Shown here: positions 17,408 through 25,220 of the stretch, in pieces
Position numbering within the stretch: position 1 is the first letter of the stretch
How the letters are laid out: every line of letters starts with the position of its first letter
Assembly (NCBI RefSeq): GCF_037081775.1
Contig: NZ_JBAMHQ010000001.1
Coordinates: 434,001-498,000, forward strand
Reading direction: 5' to 3'
Length of the DNA: 64,000 bases
Source of the DNA: Haladaptatus sp. ZSTT2
Lineage (GTDB): Archaea; Halobacteriota; Halobacteria; Halobacteriales; Halococcaceae
Program-made: the position numbers and the translations under genes
The notes under the pieces: generated by a model
Seen by the model: only the letters and a program-made list of their open reading frames with translations
The model's database searches: none
Told to the model about the DNA's origin: nothing

Positions 17408-17998
17408 TCAGACGCCCTGTTTCAGTTCCTCGTAGCGGTCGGTAAAGCGCGCCTCACACGATGAGCAACAGAAATGGTAGCGATCGCCGTCGAGGACGAC
17501 GGACGTTCCTTCGGCAGTGACCGTGTTGCCACACTCTGCACACTCGGGGGCGAAGGCGGCCTCGCCAACGGCGGGTTGCCACGACACGTCAGAAAGGAGG
17601 TCTACTGAGTACGATTGGATGTCGTCAAGAGCGATGGCCTCAGCGAGCAGTGCTTCGACGTTCGTCTCACCGAGGTGGCCCTGGAAGACGACGTGCCCCT
17701 CGGCGGTCGTGAACACGTGTTCGACACCATCGATGCCGAGCACGCCGGATTTGACGCGCTCTGTGGCTCCGGTCCTGACGCTGAGGTCAACCAGCATCGG
17801 AAGCCCCTCGCTGAGCCGCGAGCGGTCGAGTGAGACGGTGAAGCGTTTGATGAGGCCGAGGTCTTGGAGTCGCTCGACGCGGTCAGCAACCGTTGGCGGA
17901 GAGCGGTCTACCTCTTCTGCGATATCGCTGTAGGGGCGGCGGGCGTCTTCGACCAGCAGGCGCAAAATCGTGCGGTCGATGTCGTCGAGCGAGGTCAT
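17408..17998 (-). CDS. Lrp/AsnC-type regulator with C-terminal TRASH metal-sensing domain
   Basis: 196-residue regulator. Residues 1-55 are an AsnC-type winged helix (DDIDRTILRLLVEDARRPYS); about 60-140 is a ligand-binding RAM-like domain; the C-terminus is a TRASH zinc-knuckle-like metal domain with Cys153, Cys156, Cys177, Cys178 and Cys181 (ECAECG, HFCCSSCE). Lrp-TRASH proteins are known in Halobacterium as copper sensors that control CopA-type exporters. Its place between copA and the cupredoxin/oxidase operon fits that role. It starts 41 bp after the halocyanin stop and could have its own promoter or be read from the upstream operon. Confidence 0.9.
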   Translation of the reverse strand: MTSLDDIDRTILRLLVEDARRPYSDIAEEVDRSPPTVADRVERLQDLGLIKRFTVSLDRSRLSEGLPMLVDLSVRTGATERVKSGVLGIDGVEHVFTTAEGHVVFQGHLGETNVEALLAEAIALDDIQSYSVDLLSDVSWQPAVGEAAFAPECAECGNTVTAEGTSVVLDGDRYHFCCSSCEARFTDRYEELKQGV

Positions 17999-18039
17999 GA
18001 TTCAGTTCACGCGAACCACGAAAAAACCAGTTTCGGCGG

Positions 18040-18444
18040 TTATTCGACCGAAATCGTCCCTTTCATTCCCGTGCCCTCGTGGGGGATACAGAAGTAGTCG
18101 TACCGACCCGGCACCTCGAAGGTGTGGGTGTACGTGTCGCCGGGTTCGATGAGGCCGCCGTTTACGTCTTTGCGCGCGGCCGTTTCGCTCTCGAAATCGC
18201 CGCTTGCGAAGTAGGCGGCGTCGTCCGGAATTTTCTGTTCGTAGGCCGTGACGGTGTGTCCGACTTCGCTGTCGTTGTCGAAGGTGACGGTCGTTCCTGC
18301 ATCCACGGTGAGCGTTTTCGGGGTGAATTTGAAGTCTTTCATCCCGACGGTGTCGCCACCGGTTTCACTCCCGCTGCCGGTACACCCGGCGAGGGCAGTG
18401 GCAACCGTTGCGCCTGCGATCGTGAGGAAGTCGCGCCGTTCCAT
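18040..18444 (-). CDS. Halocyanin-type blue copper lipoprotein
   Basis: 134-residue type 1 copper protein. The N-terminus MERRDFLTIAGATVATALAG plus Cys21 is a Tat-type lipoprotein signal. The cupredoxin core has the four copper ligands His63 (VGHTVTAY), Cys119, His122 and Met127 (YFCIPHEGTGM). It would carry electrons at the outer face of the membrane. It starts 3 bp after the ZIP gene ends, so it is the last member of the dtxR-oxidase-ZIP operon and a natural electron acceptor or copper partner for the oxidase. Confidence 0.93.
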   Translation of the reverse strand: MERRDFLTIAGATVATALAGCTGSGSETGGDTVGMKDFKFTPKTLTVDAGTTVTFDNDSEVGHTVTAYEQKIPDDAAYFASGDFESETAARKDVNGGLIEPGDTYTHTFEVPGRYDYFCIPHEGTGMKGTISVE

Positions 18445-18447
18445 CTA

Positions 18448-19659
18448 TTAGAGCACCACCAGCAAGTCAGTCGCATACATAACTACGAGTCCCGCGAGGA
18501 ACCCGAGCAAGTTAAGCGAACTGCCTAGCTGGCCGTTGCGCGAAATGAGGCCGCCAATCTCCCAGACGACCTGCAGGATTGCGCCCACGCCTATGGCGAG
18601 GAACAGCGCCCCGAGCGTTGGCGAGAAGGCGAAACTGCCAATCCAACCGCCGAAGATGACGGGGATGCCAGCGAGTGCGCCCATCGCCATGAAGTGCCCG
18701 AGCGATGGCCGCGACCCGCGCGTCACGGGGGCGACGACTGCGGGGCCTTCGGTCACGTTGTGGAGCATGAAGCCAACCACGAGGAAAGCGCCGAGCGAGA
18801 CCCGCCCGATTGCGAACGCGCTCCCGATTGCGAGGCCTTCTGCGAGGTTGTGCAGGCCAATGCCGAGCGCGACCATGTAGGCAATCCAGAGCCCAGACGG
18901 CGTGCCCGTGCCCGAGGACTTCCACTTCGTCACCGCTTGGACGATGAGGAGCGCGCCGAGGATGCCGAGGACGACGAGGAGTTGCCCCTCGAACGCCCCG
19001 GGAACCTGCTCTGCTATCTCGAATGCCTCGAAGCCCGCGTCGAACGCGAGGAAGACGAGAATCCCCACCGAGAAGGCGAGGATAGCGTGGAGCGCCCGGT
19101 CGCTCATCGACTGCATGAACGGGAACCAGAGCATGCCGAGTGCGACAGGGATGACCCCGACGAACAGGCCGATGATGGCGAGCGTCCAGAGGACGTCACC
19201 GCTCACGCCCGGACTCTGTTCGGGAGCGACGATGGTGTGGTGGATGGTCGTCCCGTCGTTCAAGACGAGCGCTGTTTCCAAGTCCCAACCGGGATTCCAG
19301 TGGTACGGTATCACCACTTGCGCAGATTCGCGTGCCCCGATAGTCCGCACTTCTTCGCCACCTTGCATCACCTGATGATTCCAGTAGGCGTCACCGACGA
19401 GCACCTGCGAGATGGTCACGTCCTCAGGACCGTTGTTCACCACGTGTAACACGATGGTGTCGTCGTTCGGAATCGTGTGATGGGTGACGGTTACGTCGGG
19501 AAGCGGCGCGCCGGAGCCTTGGAGGCCCGCGAACGGCGTCGCCACGAAGAAGCCCGCGATGACGAGTGCGAGCAGTGCAATCGGGAGGATTGCAGCTACC
19601 CAGCGTGGCAGGCCAAACGGCTTGTTGACGGTGTTGGTTCCACCGTCGCTTCTCGCCAT
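18448..19659 (-). CDS. ZIP-family metal transporter with an N-terminal extracytoplasmic beta domain
   Basis: 403-residue membrane protein. TM1 (about 20-42) is followed by about 110 residues outside the membrane that look like a small beta-sandwich (DVTVTHHTIPNDDTIVLHVV to ALVLNDGTTIHHTI), rich in His (60, 61, 72, 95, 120, 140, 141). From about residue 155 a ZIP transporter follows, with metal-site motifs LHNLAEG (His270, Glu274) and LHNVTEG (His300, Glu304). ZIPs import Zn, Fe or Mn. The extra domain is not part of ordinary ZIPs and could receive metal from the adjacent oxidase. It abuts the oxidase gene directly. Confidence 0.88.
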   Translation of the reverse strand: MARSDGGTNTVNKPFGLPRWVAAILPIALLALVIAGFFVATPFAGLQGSGAPLPDVTVTHHTIPNDDTIVLHVVNNGPEDVTISQVLVGDAYWNHQVMQGGEEVRTIGARESAQVVIPYHWNPGWDLETALVLNDGTTIHHTIVAPEQSPGVSGDVLWTLAIIGLFVGVIPVALGMLWFPFMQSMSDRALHAILAFSVGILVFLAFDAGFEAFEIAEQVPGAFEGQLLVVLGILGALLIVQAVTKWKSSGTGTPSGLWIAYMVALGIGLHNLAEGLAIGSAFAIGRVSLGAFLVVGFMLHNVTEGPAVVAPVTRGSRPSLGHFMAMGALAGIPVIFGGWIGSFAFSPTLGALFLAIGVGAILQVVWEIGGLISRNGQLGSSLNLLGFLAGLVVMYATDLLVVL

Positions 19660-20919
19660 TTAGACCACCTCGAAGAAGCTCATCCAACCAAGTTCAGCGA
19701 ACTCAGACTGGTGGGCGTGGAACATGTACAAGCCGGGTTCGTGGTCCGAGTAGTCGATTTCCAGAATCCCGCGCTGTGCCTGACACTGCATCACCGTGTC
19801 CACCGTCTTCAGGGTGGGCGTGAGCATCGTCCCGTGGTCGTAGTAGTCGAAGAAGTTCGAGTGGGTGTGGAACGAGTTGATGGCGTCGAACTCGATGGCG
19901 TTTACGAGGTAGACGCGCTGGAGCTGTTGGCCATCGACCTGAATCGGGCGCTTCGTTTCGCCCGGCTCCCAGTTCCCCTTCCCGTCGGTATCGCCAACGC
20001 CGTAGGCGAACGCGCGGGTGTTCGCGGCGTACACCTCGTTGTCGCCGTCGAAGTTGGTGTCGAAGCCGTTCATGACCATCACCATCTCGTTTACGTCTTC
20101 GCCTTCATCGTACTCGTGATTCCGGCTTTCTGCTTTCGTGACGAGTTGGGAAACGAGGTCGTCGGTCATCGGCCCGTCGTAGTTGATGTAATCGCGTGGA
20201 TTTTCCCGCACCCGTTCTGGGTCGGGGTCAACGATGATGACGCCGTAGAGGCCCCGGTGGATGTGCTCTTTGAGCGGCAGTGAGTGGCAGTGGTAAAACT
20301 GCACGCCACACGGCTGGGCTTTCCAGCGGTAGGTGTACGATTCGCCCGTGTCGAGGACACCCGGTCCGTTCGTGGGGATGCCGTCCATCGCCGGATTGAT
20401 GTTCTTTACGTGTGGGTGGATGGTGTGGGCGTGGCGGCCAAGGTTCGTGAACTCAACTTCGATGATGTCGCCTTCCGTGACGCGAAGCGTCGGTCCCGGA
20501 ACCTGTCCGTTGTAGGACCACGCGGAGAACGTGATACCGGGGGCGATTTCGATTTCGATGTCCACGGCGTTCAACTCGAAGCGACGAATCCGCTGGTCAC
20601 CCTCCATGTAGACCTCTTGGGTGACGTTCTCCTGTCCATCGTAGCCTGTGTTGAACTGATAGAGGTATTCGTGGGGGTCAAACTGGTTGCCCGAATACTC
20701 GCCAACGGCGCCGAAATTCCCGTGGTGACTGTCGCCACCACCGTGGTCGCCGTCTGCTGACGCGCCACCGCTGAACCCGGCGATACCCGCCGCACCGGCG
20801 AGTCCGAGTCCGCCGAGAACCGTCCGTCTATCAATCGATTCACCCTTGAGCGCGCCAACGAGGCGTTCTTCTAACGTCTTCGTCATCGCACCCGCCGTCT
20901 TGTAGTCGTGGGATGGCAT
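19660..20919 (-). CDS. Two-domain multicopper oxidase, Tat-exported
   Basis: 419-residue secreted multicopper oxidase. A Tat signal (IDRRTVLGGLGLAGAAGIAG) begins near residue 29. Domain 1 has HAHTIHPH (His163, 165, 168, 170) and FYHCHSLPLKEHIHRG with Cys211 as the type 1 copper ligand; domain 2 has FHTHS (His351, 353) and FHAHQSEFAELGWM (His401, 403) without a Cys. Type 1 copper in domain 1 only corresponds to a type C two-domain oxidase. It could oxidise Fe(II), Mn(II), Cu(I) or organic substrates. A start 11 codons later (MTKTLEER) is equally plausible. Confidence 0.93.
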   Translation of the reverse strand: MPSHDYKTAGAMTKTLEERLVGALKGESIDRRTVLGGLGLAGAAGIAGFSGGASADGDHGGGDSHHGNFGAVGEYSGNQFDPHEYLYQFNTGYDGQENVTQEVYMEGDQRIRRFELNAVDIEIEIAPGITFSAWSYNGQVPGPTLRVTEGDIIEVEFTNLGRHAHTIHPHVKNINPAMDGIPTNGPGVLDTGESYTYRWKAQPCGVQFYHCHSLPLKEHIHRGLYGVIIVDPDPERVRENPRDYINYDGPMTDDLVSQLVTKAESRNHEYDEGEDVNEMVMVMNGFDTNFDGDNEVYAANTRAFAYGVGDTDGKGNWEPGETKRPIQVDGQQLQRVYLVNAIEFDAINSFHTHSNFFDYYDHGTMLTPTLKTVDTVMQCQAQRGILEIDYSDHEPGLYMFHAHQSEFAELGWMSFFEVV

Positions 20920-21612
20920 TCACGCCACCTCGGTTGCACTTTCTGACATTGAATCACGGTCACTGACGCGGATGACGTCCGCGATGCGCTCTGAGAGCGC
21001 GACTTCGTCGCCGTCGGGGAGGCGAACCGTCACCAGTCCGATTGGCGCGACTTCGACCACATCGACCGGCGTGCCGGGCAGAATCCCGGCGTCTGCGAGA
21101 TATTCCAACTCGGCGGCGTTCCCGTCGCGCACTCGTTTGATGACGACGGAGTCACCAGCTTCCCGCTCCGACAGCGCGGTGCCCATGATGTCCTCGATTG
21201 GGTCGAGATTCGCGTTCGGAATGGGCGCACCGTGGGGGTCGACCGTCGGGTTGTCGAGCATCTCGGCAACCCGGCGCTCGAACTCCTCGCTGATGTGGTG
21301 TTCTAAGCGGTCGGCTTCGTTGTGGACTTCCGCCCAGTCGTAGCCGAGGTGTTCTGCAAGGTACGTTTCGAGCAGGCGGTGGTGGCGGAGCACTTCGAGG
21401 GCGACCGTCTCGCCTTCTGGGGTGAGGCGGACGCCTTTGTACTCCTCACGTTCGACGAGCTCGCGCGTCTCAAGCTTCTTTGCCATGCTCGTGACCGTGG
21501 GCGGTTTGACACCCAGAGCCTCTGCAATCGCGGAGGTTGAGATGGGGCCATCGGTCTCCCGCTGGAGACTGTAGATGACCTTTAGATAATCCTCCATTTT
21601 GGCGCTCAACAT
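20920..21612 (-). CDS. DtxR/MntR-family metal-dependent repressor
   Basis: 230-residue regulator. Winged helix at residues 1-60 (MEDYLKVIYSLQRE, then TVTSMAKKLETRELV), dimerisation/metal-binding helices at about 70-140 (HHRLLETYLAEHLGY, HNEADRLEHHISEEFERRV) with His and Glu ligands, and a C-terminal SH3-like FeoA domain (about 150-220). It senses Fe(II) or Mn(II) and represses metal uptake in other organisms. It is the first gene of the operon with the multicopper oxidase, the stop and next start being immediately adjacent. A palindrome 8 bp before its start suggests autoregulation. Confidence 0.95.
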   Translation of the reverse strand: MLSAKMEDYLKVIYSLQRETDGPISTSAIAEALGVKPPTVTSMAKKLETRELVEREEYKGVRLTPEGETVALEVLRHHRLLETYLAEHLGYDWAEVHNEADRLEHHISEEFERRVAEMLDNPTVDPHGAPIPNANLDPIEDIMGTALSEREAGDSVVIKRVRDGNAAELEYLADAGILPGTPVDVVEVAPIGLVTVRLPDGDEVALSERIADVIRVSDRDSMSESATEVA

Positions 21613-21619
21613 AGGTTGG

Positions 21620-21635
21620 TTTAGATGCGTCTAAA
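21620..21635. promoter_or_regulatory. DtxR-type palindromic operator
   Basis: TTTAGA (21620-21625) TGCG TCTAAA (21630-21635) is a perfect 6-4-6 palindrome 8 bp before the dtxR start codon. The half-site recurs nearby as GTTTAGTTC (21662-21670). TTTAG-N6-CTAAA sites resemble the known style of DtxR/SirR operators in archaea. Binding here would control the four-gene operon dtxR, oxidase, ZIP and halocyanin. Confidence 0.6.
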
Positions 21636-21714
21636 CTAAATATGTGTCGGAGGTATATTGAGTTTAGTTCAGAATTTCAATGTAGAGAACAAGAGTGAAA
21701 CTCGAAATCTGTGC

Positions 21715-22281
21715 CTACCGGCCCATCGTGTGGAACTCGTCGTTCGGGCGCATATCTGCGAAATGTGCCATCCGATTCGAGAGGTTGAAAAACGCCGTGA
21801 CGCTCCCGATGTCCCAGATAGCCTTCTCAGAAAATCCGGCGTCGCGGAGTTTTTCGAAATCGGTTTCGTCGATTTCGGCCTGTCGCTCGGTGAGCTTCAC
21901 CGCCACGTCGAGCATGGCCATATGCTTGTCCGAAATCTCTGCGTTGCGATAGTTCGAGGCGACTTGGTCTGCGAGGAGGGGTTGGTCGCTGAACAGCCGC
22001 AACAGAGCGCCGTGGGCGACGATGCAGTAGTAACAATCGTTCGCGCCGCTCGCGGCGACGATTATCATCTCAATCTCTTCGCGGGTGAGGTCGGTGTCAG
22101 AAACGAGCGCGTCGTAGTAGGCGAAAAACGCCCGGAAGTGCGATGGGCGGTAGGCGTAGGCCATGAACACGTTCGGCGTGAAACCGGCCTTCTCGGTCTC
22201 TTCTTCGATGCGCTCTCTGAGGTCTGCTGGCAAGTCATCGAGATCGGGCACCGGAAACCGCGTCATGGGTTCTTGTGGCAT
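21715..22281 (-). CDS. Peroxidase-related AhpD/CMD-family protein
   Basis: 188-residue protein of the carboxymuconolactone decarboxylase/AhpD superfamily. The redox motif is Cys83-Tyr-Tyr-Cys86 with the following His90 (ANDCYYCIVAHGALLR), matching AhpD-type thiol peroxidase partners. The C-terminal AFFNLSNRMAHFADMRPNDEF is typical of the peroxidase-related subgroup. It is cytoplasmic and likely acts in peroxide or organic hydroperoxide defence. It lies next to the metal operon but is separated by that operon's promoter. A start at MTRFPVP, five codons in, is also possible. Confidence 0.88.
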   Translation of the reverse strand: MPQEPMTRFPVPDLDDLPADLRERIEEETEKAGFTPNVFMAYAYRPSHFRAFFAYYDALVSDTDLTREEIEMIIVAASGANDCYYCIVAHGALLRLFSDQPLLADQVASNYRNAEISDKHMAMLDVAVKLTERQAEIDETDFEKLRDAGFSEKAIWDIGSVTAFFNLSNRMAHFADMRPNDEFHTMGR

Positions 22282-22305
22282 AAGTTACATGCCACTCGCC
22301 CGCGC

Positions 22306-22434
22306 TTAGCCCTTCCCCCGGACGCGGGTGAGCGCGAGCAGCGCGCCGTACACGAGCAGCCCACAGGCGAACAGCGCGGCGGCAATCGCAAAGGGACCAA
22401 ACGTTGCGACAATCGTGTCGATGAGACCGGCCAT
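22306..22434 (-). CDS. 42-aa single-TM membrane protein
   Basis: Minus-strand frame MAGLIDTIVATFGPFAIAAA through a hydrophobic helix to ALTRVRGKG. One transmembrane segment occupies most of it and the tail is basic, giving an inside C-terminus. Third-position GC is high and its start and stop fit between the AhpD-like gene and the divergent YdjM-like gene, so it is likely real. The function is unknown. Confidence 0.6.
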   Translation of the reverse strand: MAGLIDTIVATFGPFAIAAALFACGLLVYGALLALTRVRGKG

Positions 22435-22504
22435 GGGAGACCTAACGCCCGGAACGACAAAGCCAGTCCGGAAGTTTATCTGTGAGAACGCAAATACGCC
22501 GGGT

Positions 22505-22966
22505 ATGTACGCGACTGGCCACTACGGCGCGGCACTCCTCGTCTACGCGCCCCTCGGCGTCGCGCTGGCGCTGAGTGGACAGTTTGAACTCGCCGTCTTC
22601 GGCGGGGCGGGGATGCTTGCCCTCGCCACACTCCCCGACATCGACATCAGAACACCACTCATCCCGCACCGCGGCCCGACCCACACCGTACTGTTCGCCC
22701 TGCTCGTCGGCGCGGGACTCGGCTGGGTGACCCTCCGGCTCACGAATCTCACGCTCGCCACCTTCGGGTTTCTCGTTGGCACCCTCTCTATCACCTCCCA
22801 CCTGCTCGCAGACTGGATTACGCCAATGGGCATCAAACCGTTCTGGCCGCTCTCGCGGCGCAGCTACTCGCTGGGTCTGACGACGGCAAAAAATCCCGTG
22901 GCGAACTACCTGCTGTTCGGCCTCGGCGTGTTCGTCACGGTGGTCGCGCTGCTGGTCATTCTTTAA
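22505..22966 (+). CDS. YdjM-like metal-dependent hydrolase, membrane protein
   Basis: 153-residue integral membrane protein with about four hydrophobic segments. PDIDIRTPLIPHRGPTHT and SHLLADWITPMGIKPFWPLS carry the conserved Asp/His residues of the YdjM/LexA-binding inner-membrane hydrolase family (PDxD, HRGxTH, HxxxDxxTPxG). These residues suggest a metal site in the membrane. Physiological role is unclear; bacterial homologues are damage-induced. The ATG at 22505 is preferred because the upstream extension is not hydrophobic and runs into the divergent gene. Confidence 0.8.
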   Translation: MYATGHYGAALLVYAPLGVALALSGQFELAVFGGAGMLALATLPDIDIRTPLIPHRGPTHTVLFALLVGAGLGWVTLRLTNLTLATFGFLVGTLSITSHLLADWITPMGIKPFWPLSRRSYSLGLTTAKNPVANYLLFGLGVFVTVVALLVIL

Positions 22967-23008
22967 GAATTGGTGGACGGGTCACCGACTGAACGCGAGT
23001 CTGTCCGG

Positions 23009-23260
23009 TTAGATGTAGTCGTTCGCTTCGAGCTGTTCTAAGATGTCGTCGACGAAGGCTTCTGGGCTGTCGTACGGGAATTCTCCGCCGCTGATTTTCG
23101 TGTTGAGCTCCATCGCCGTCATGGAGAAGTCACCGGACTCGAACTTCGTCGCCGGGCCGTTCGGGAGTGCTGGAACGAGGTCCATTGGGCTGGAGATTGG
23201 GTAGTTTGCACCTTCGAAGGCGTCAATCATCTGCTGGCGAAGTTCTGCTTTGTCAGCCAT
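23009..23260 (-). CDS. MTH865-family protein
   Basis: 83-residue acidic protein matching the MTH865 family of archaea: ELRQQMIDAFEGANYPISSP, MDLVPALPNGPATKFESGDF and the C-terminal FVDDILEQLE. Structural members are small helical EF-hand-like folds of unknown function. It is a single gene, convergent with the YdjM-like gene, with a promoter region of about 190 bp shared with the divergent acyl-CoA dehydrogenase. Confidence 0.82.
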   Translation of the reverse strand: MADKAELRQQMIDAFEGANYPISSPMDLVPALPNGPATKFESGDFSMTAMELNTKISGGEFPYDSPEAFVDDILEQLEANDYI

Positions 23261-23367
23261 AACAAGCTATCACTGGCCCTCCGCAATGAAAAAACATTCG
23301 AGAACACCAGTTTTACCCGTTGTTTGGAGTTGTTTTCGCCGTCGAATACACCCGACGACAGGCACTA

Positions 23368-23396
23368 TTGTTTCAGTCATTGTATTGTTGAAACAA
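23368..23396. promoter_or_regulatory. Inverted repeat in the acyl-CoA dehydrogenase promoter
   Basis: TTGTTTCA (23368-23375) and TGAAACAA (23389-23396) are perfect 8-bp inverted repeats with a 13-bp spacer, 52 bp before the acyl-CoA dehydrogenase ATG. Related half-sites (GTTGTTT, AGTTGTTTTC) occur at about 23318-23338. The arrangement is like an operator for a TetR-type or similar dimeric regulator; no such gene lies beside it. Confidence 0.45.
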
Positions 23397-23447
23397 CTCT
23401 CTGAACGGGCACAATGATTTTTGGTAACACATCGAGAAGCCTCACGC

Positions 23448-25220
23448 ATGTCACAGGAACCCGTTGACTACTCCCAGTTCGAGGAAGGTCGCCACCTGAA
23501 CTACTGGGAGGGAGACGAAACCGTCCAATTCGAGGCCCGACGAACGTATCCAGCCGACGAGTTTGCGTGGGCGGAATCGCGACTCAGCGAGTTTGGCCAG
23601 GTCGTCGGCCACACCATCGCGGACAACGCAGACCTCATTGACAAACACGGCCCGGAGCTTCGAACCTACTCGAAACACGGCGAGGTGGTAAACGAAGTCG
23701 ACTATCACCCAAAGCAAGCAGAGAACGAACGCCTCGCCTACGAGGCGGGCATCGTCGCAGATTCCTTCGAGGCTCCCGAGGGTCGTACTTCTCCACTCTG
23801 TCTCACGCACAACCTGACGATGGACCTGCTTCTCTCGTATGCAGACCCCGGCTTCACCTGTCCGGTGGCGATGACCGCAGGCGTCGCGCTCGTGCTCCAG
23901 AAGTTCGGAGACGGCACGACCGAACAGTTCTACGAGGGACTCACGAGCAAGAACCACGACACTCTCCAGGAGGGGGCGATGTTCCTCACCGAAAAGCAGG
24001 GCGGGAGCGACGTAGGCGCGAACGAAACCATCGCCGAGAAGGCAGCAGACGGCACCTACCGGCTCACCGGCGAGAAATGGTTCTGCTCGAACATCGACGC
24101 GCAAGCCACGCTCGCGCTCGCCCGCAGGCCAGACGCGCCCGAAGGCACGAAAGGCCTCTCGCTGTTTCTCGTCCCTCATCGCCTCGACAACGGCGACCTG
24201 AATGCCGCCATCTACCGACGCCTGAAGGACAAACTCGGAACCACCAGCGTGCCCACGGGCGAAGTCGAGTTCCACGGCGCGACCGGCTACCTCGTCGGAA
24301 AACCCGAAAAGGGCTTCCGATACATGACTGAGATGCTCAATTTAGAACGCCTCTCGAACGCCTTCGCGTCGGTTGGCGTGATGGGGCGGTGTCTCCTCGA
24401 AAGCAAGATTCACGCCGCAAACCGCGAGGCGTTCGGAAACCCCATCGACGAGTACCCGCTCATGCGCCGCGACCTCGTGGACATGGCCGTCGAATACGAA
24501 GCTGCCGCCGCGTTTTCGTTCGAGGCCGCCCGCCAACTCGACATCCGAGAGCGAACCGACGGCGAGAACGCAGAAGCCGCGTTCAAAGCCATGCGCGTCC
24601 TCGTCCCGATTGCGAAGTATAAAACCGGGCGCATGGCTGTCGATACGGCCTCCTACGCCTGCGAGATACTCGGCGGCAATGGCTACGTCGAAGAGTTCGT
24701 CACCCCACGCCTGCTCCGGGACGCGCAAGTGCTCCCCATCTGGGAGGGCACCTCGAACATCCTCTCGCTCGACGTGCTTCGGGGCATGGCCCGCGAGCAG
24801 TCCCACGAGGGCGTGATTGCGCTCATAAATGGGTGGCTCGACAGCGTCGAACACACCCATCTCGAATCGCTCAAAGCCACCGTCGAGAGCGAGGTTGCGT
24901 CGCTGAATGCGGCGTTCGCCACTCTCGCTACCGAAGACGAGGAGTACGCCCAACTGCACGCGAAGAAATTCGCAGACTACATCTTCGACGTGGTGACCGC
25001 CGCGCTCCTGCTTGCGGAGGCGCAGTCACAACTCGACGCGGAAGACAATGCGCGAAAATCCCTCGTCGCCCAGCGCTTCATTGAAACCAGGTTCGACACC
25101 CGCGAGGCGCGCGGAATCACCTCGGGCAGTCGCTTTGCGGTCGAACAGTTCGATGCCATCGTCAGATACGCCACAGTCGAACCCGACACGCTCGTCGAGT
25201 CGACGCCCGCAGACGACTAA
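23448..25220 (+). CDS. Acyl-CoA dehydrogenase, AidB-like
   Basis: 590-residue FAD-dependent acyl-CoA dehydrogenase of the long AidB-like branch. Seen are the N-terminal helical region, the FAD-contacting MFLTEKQGGSDVGANE (about 182-197), ERLSNAFASVGVMGR, and EILGGNGYVEEF with RDAQVLPIWEGTSNILSLDV, where Arg and the WEGT loop contact FAD. A C-terminal extension of about 130 residues is typical of AidB. It would oxidise an acyl-CoA or act in alkylation protection. The ATG at 23448 fits; nine more codons upstream are possible but unlikely. It ends one base before the convergent MFS gene's stop. Confidence 0.9.
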   Translation: MSQEPVDYSQFEEGRHLNYWEGDETVQFEARRTYPADEFAWAESRLSEFGQVVGHTIADNADLIDKHGPELRTYSKHGEVVNEVDYHPKQAENERLAYEAGIVADSFEAPEGRTSPLCLTHNLTMDLLLSYADPGFTCPVAMTAGVALVLQKFGDGTTEQFYEGLTSKNHDTLQEGAMFLTEKQGGSDVGANETIAEKAADGTYRLTGEKWFCSNIDAQATLALARRPDAPEGTKGLSLFLVPHRLDNGDLNAAIYRRLKDKLGTTSVPTGEVEFHGATGYLVGKPEKGFRYMTEMLNLERLSNAFASVGVMGRCLLESKIHAANREAFGNPIDEYPLMRRDLVDMAVEYEAAAAFSFEAARQLDIRERTDGENAEAAFKAMRVLVPIAKYKTGRMAVDTASYACEILGGNGYVEEFVTPRLLRDAQVLPIWEGTSNILSLDVLRGMAREQSHEGVIALINGWLDSVEHTHLESLKATVESEVASLNAAFATLATEDEEYAQLHAKKFADYIFDVVTAALLLAEAQSQLDAEDNARKSLVAQRFIETRFDTREARGITSGSRFAVEQFDAIVRYATVEPDTLVESTPADD

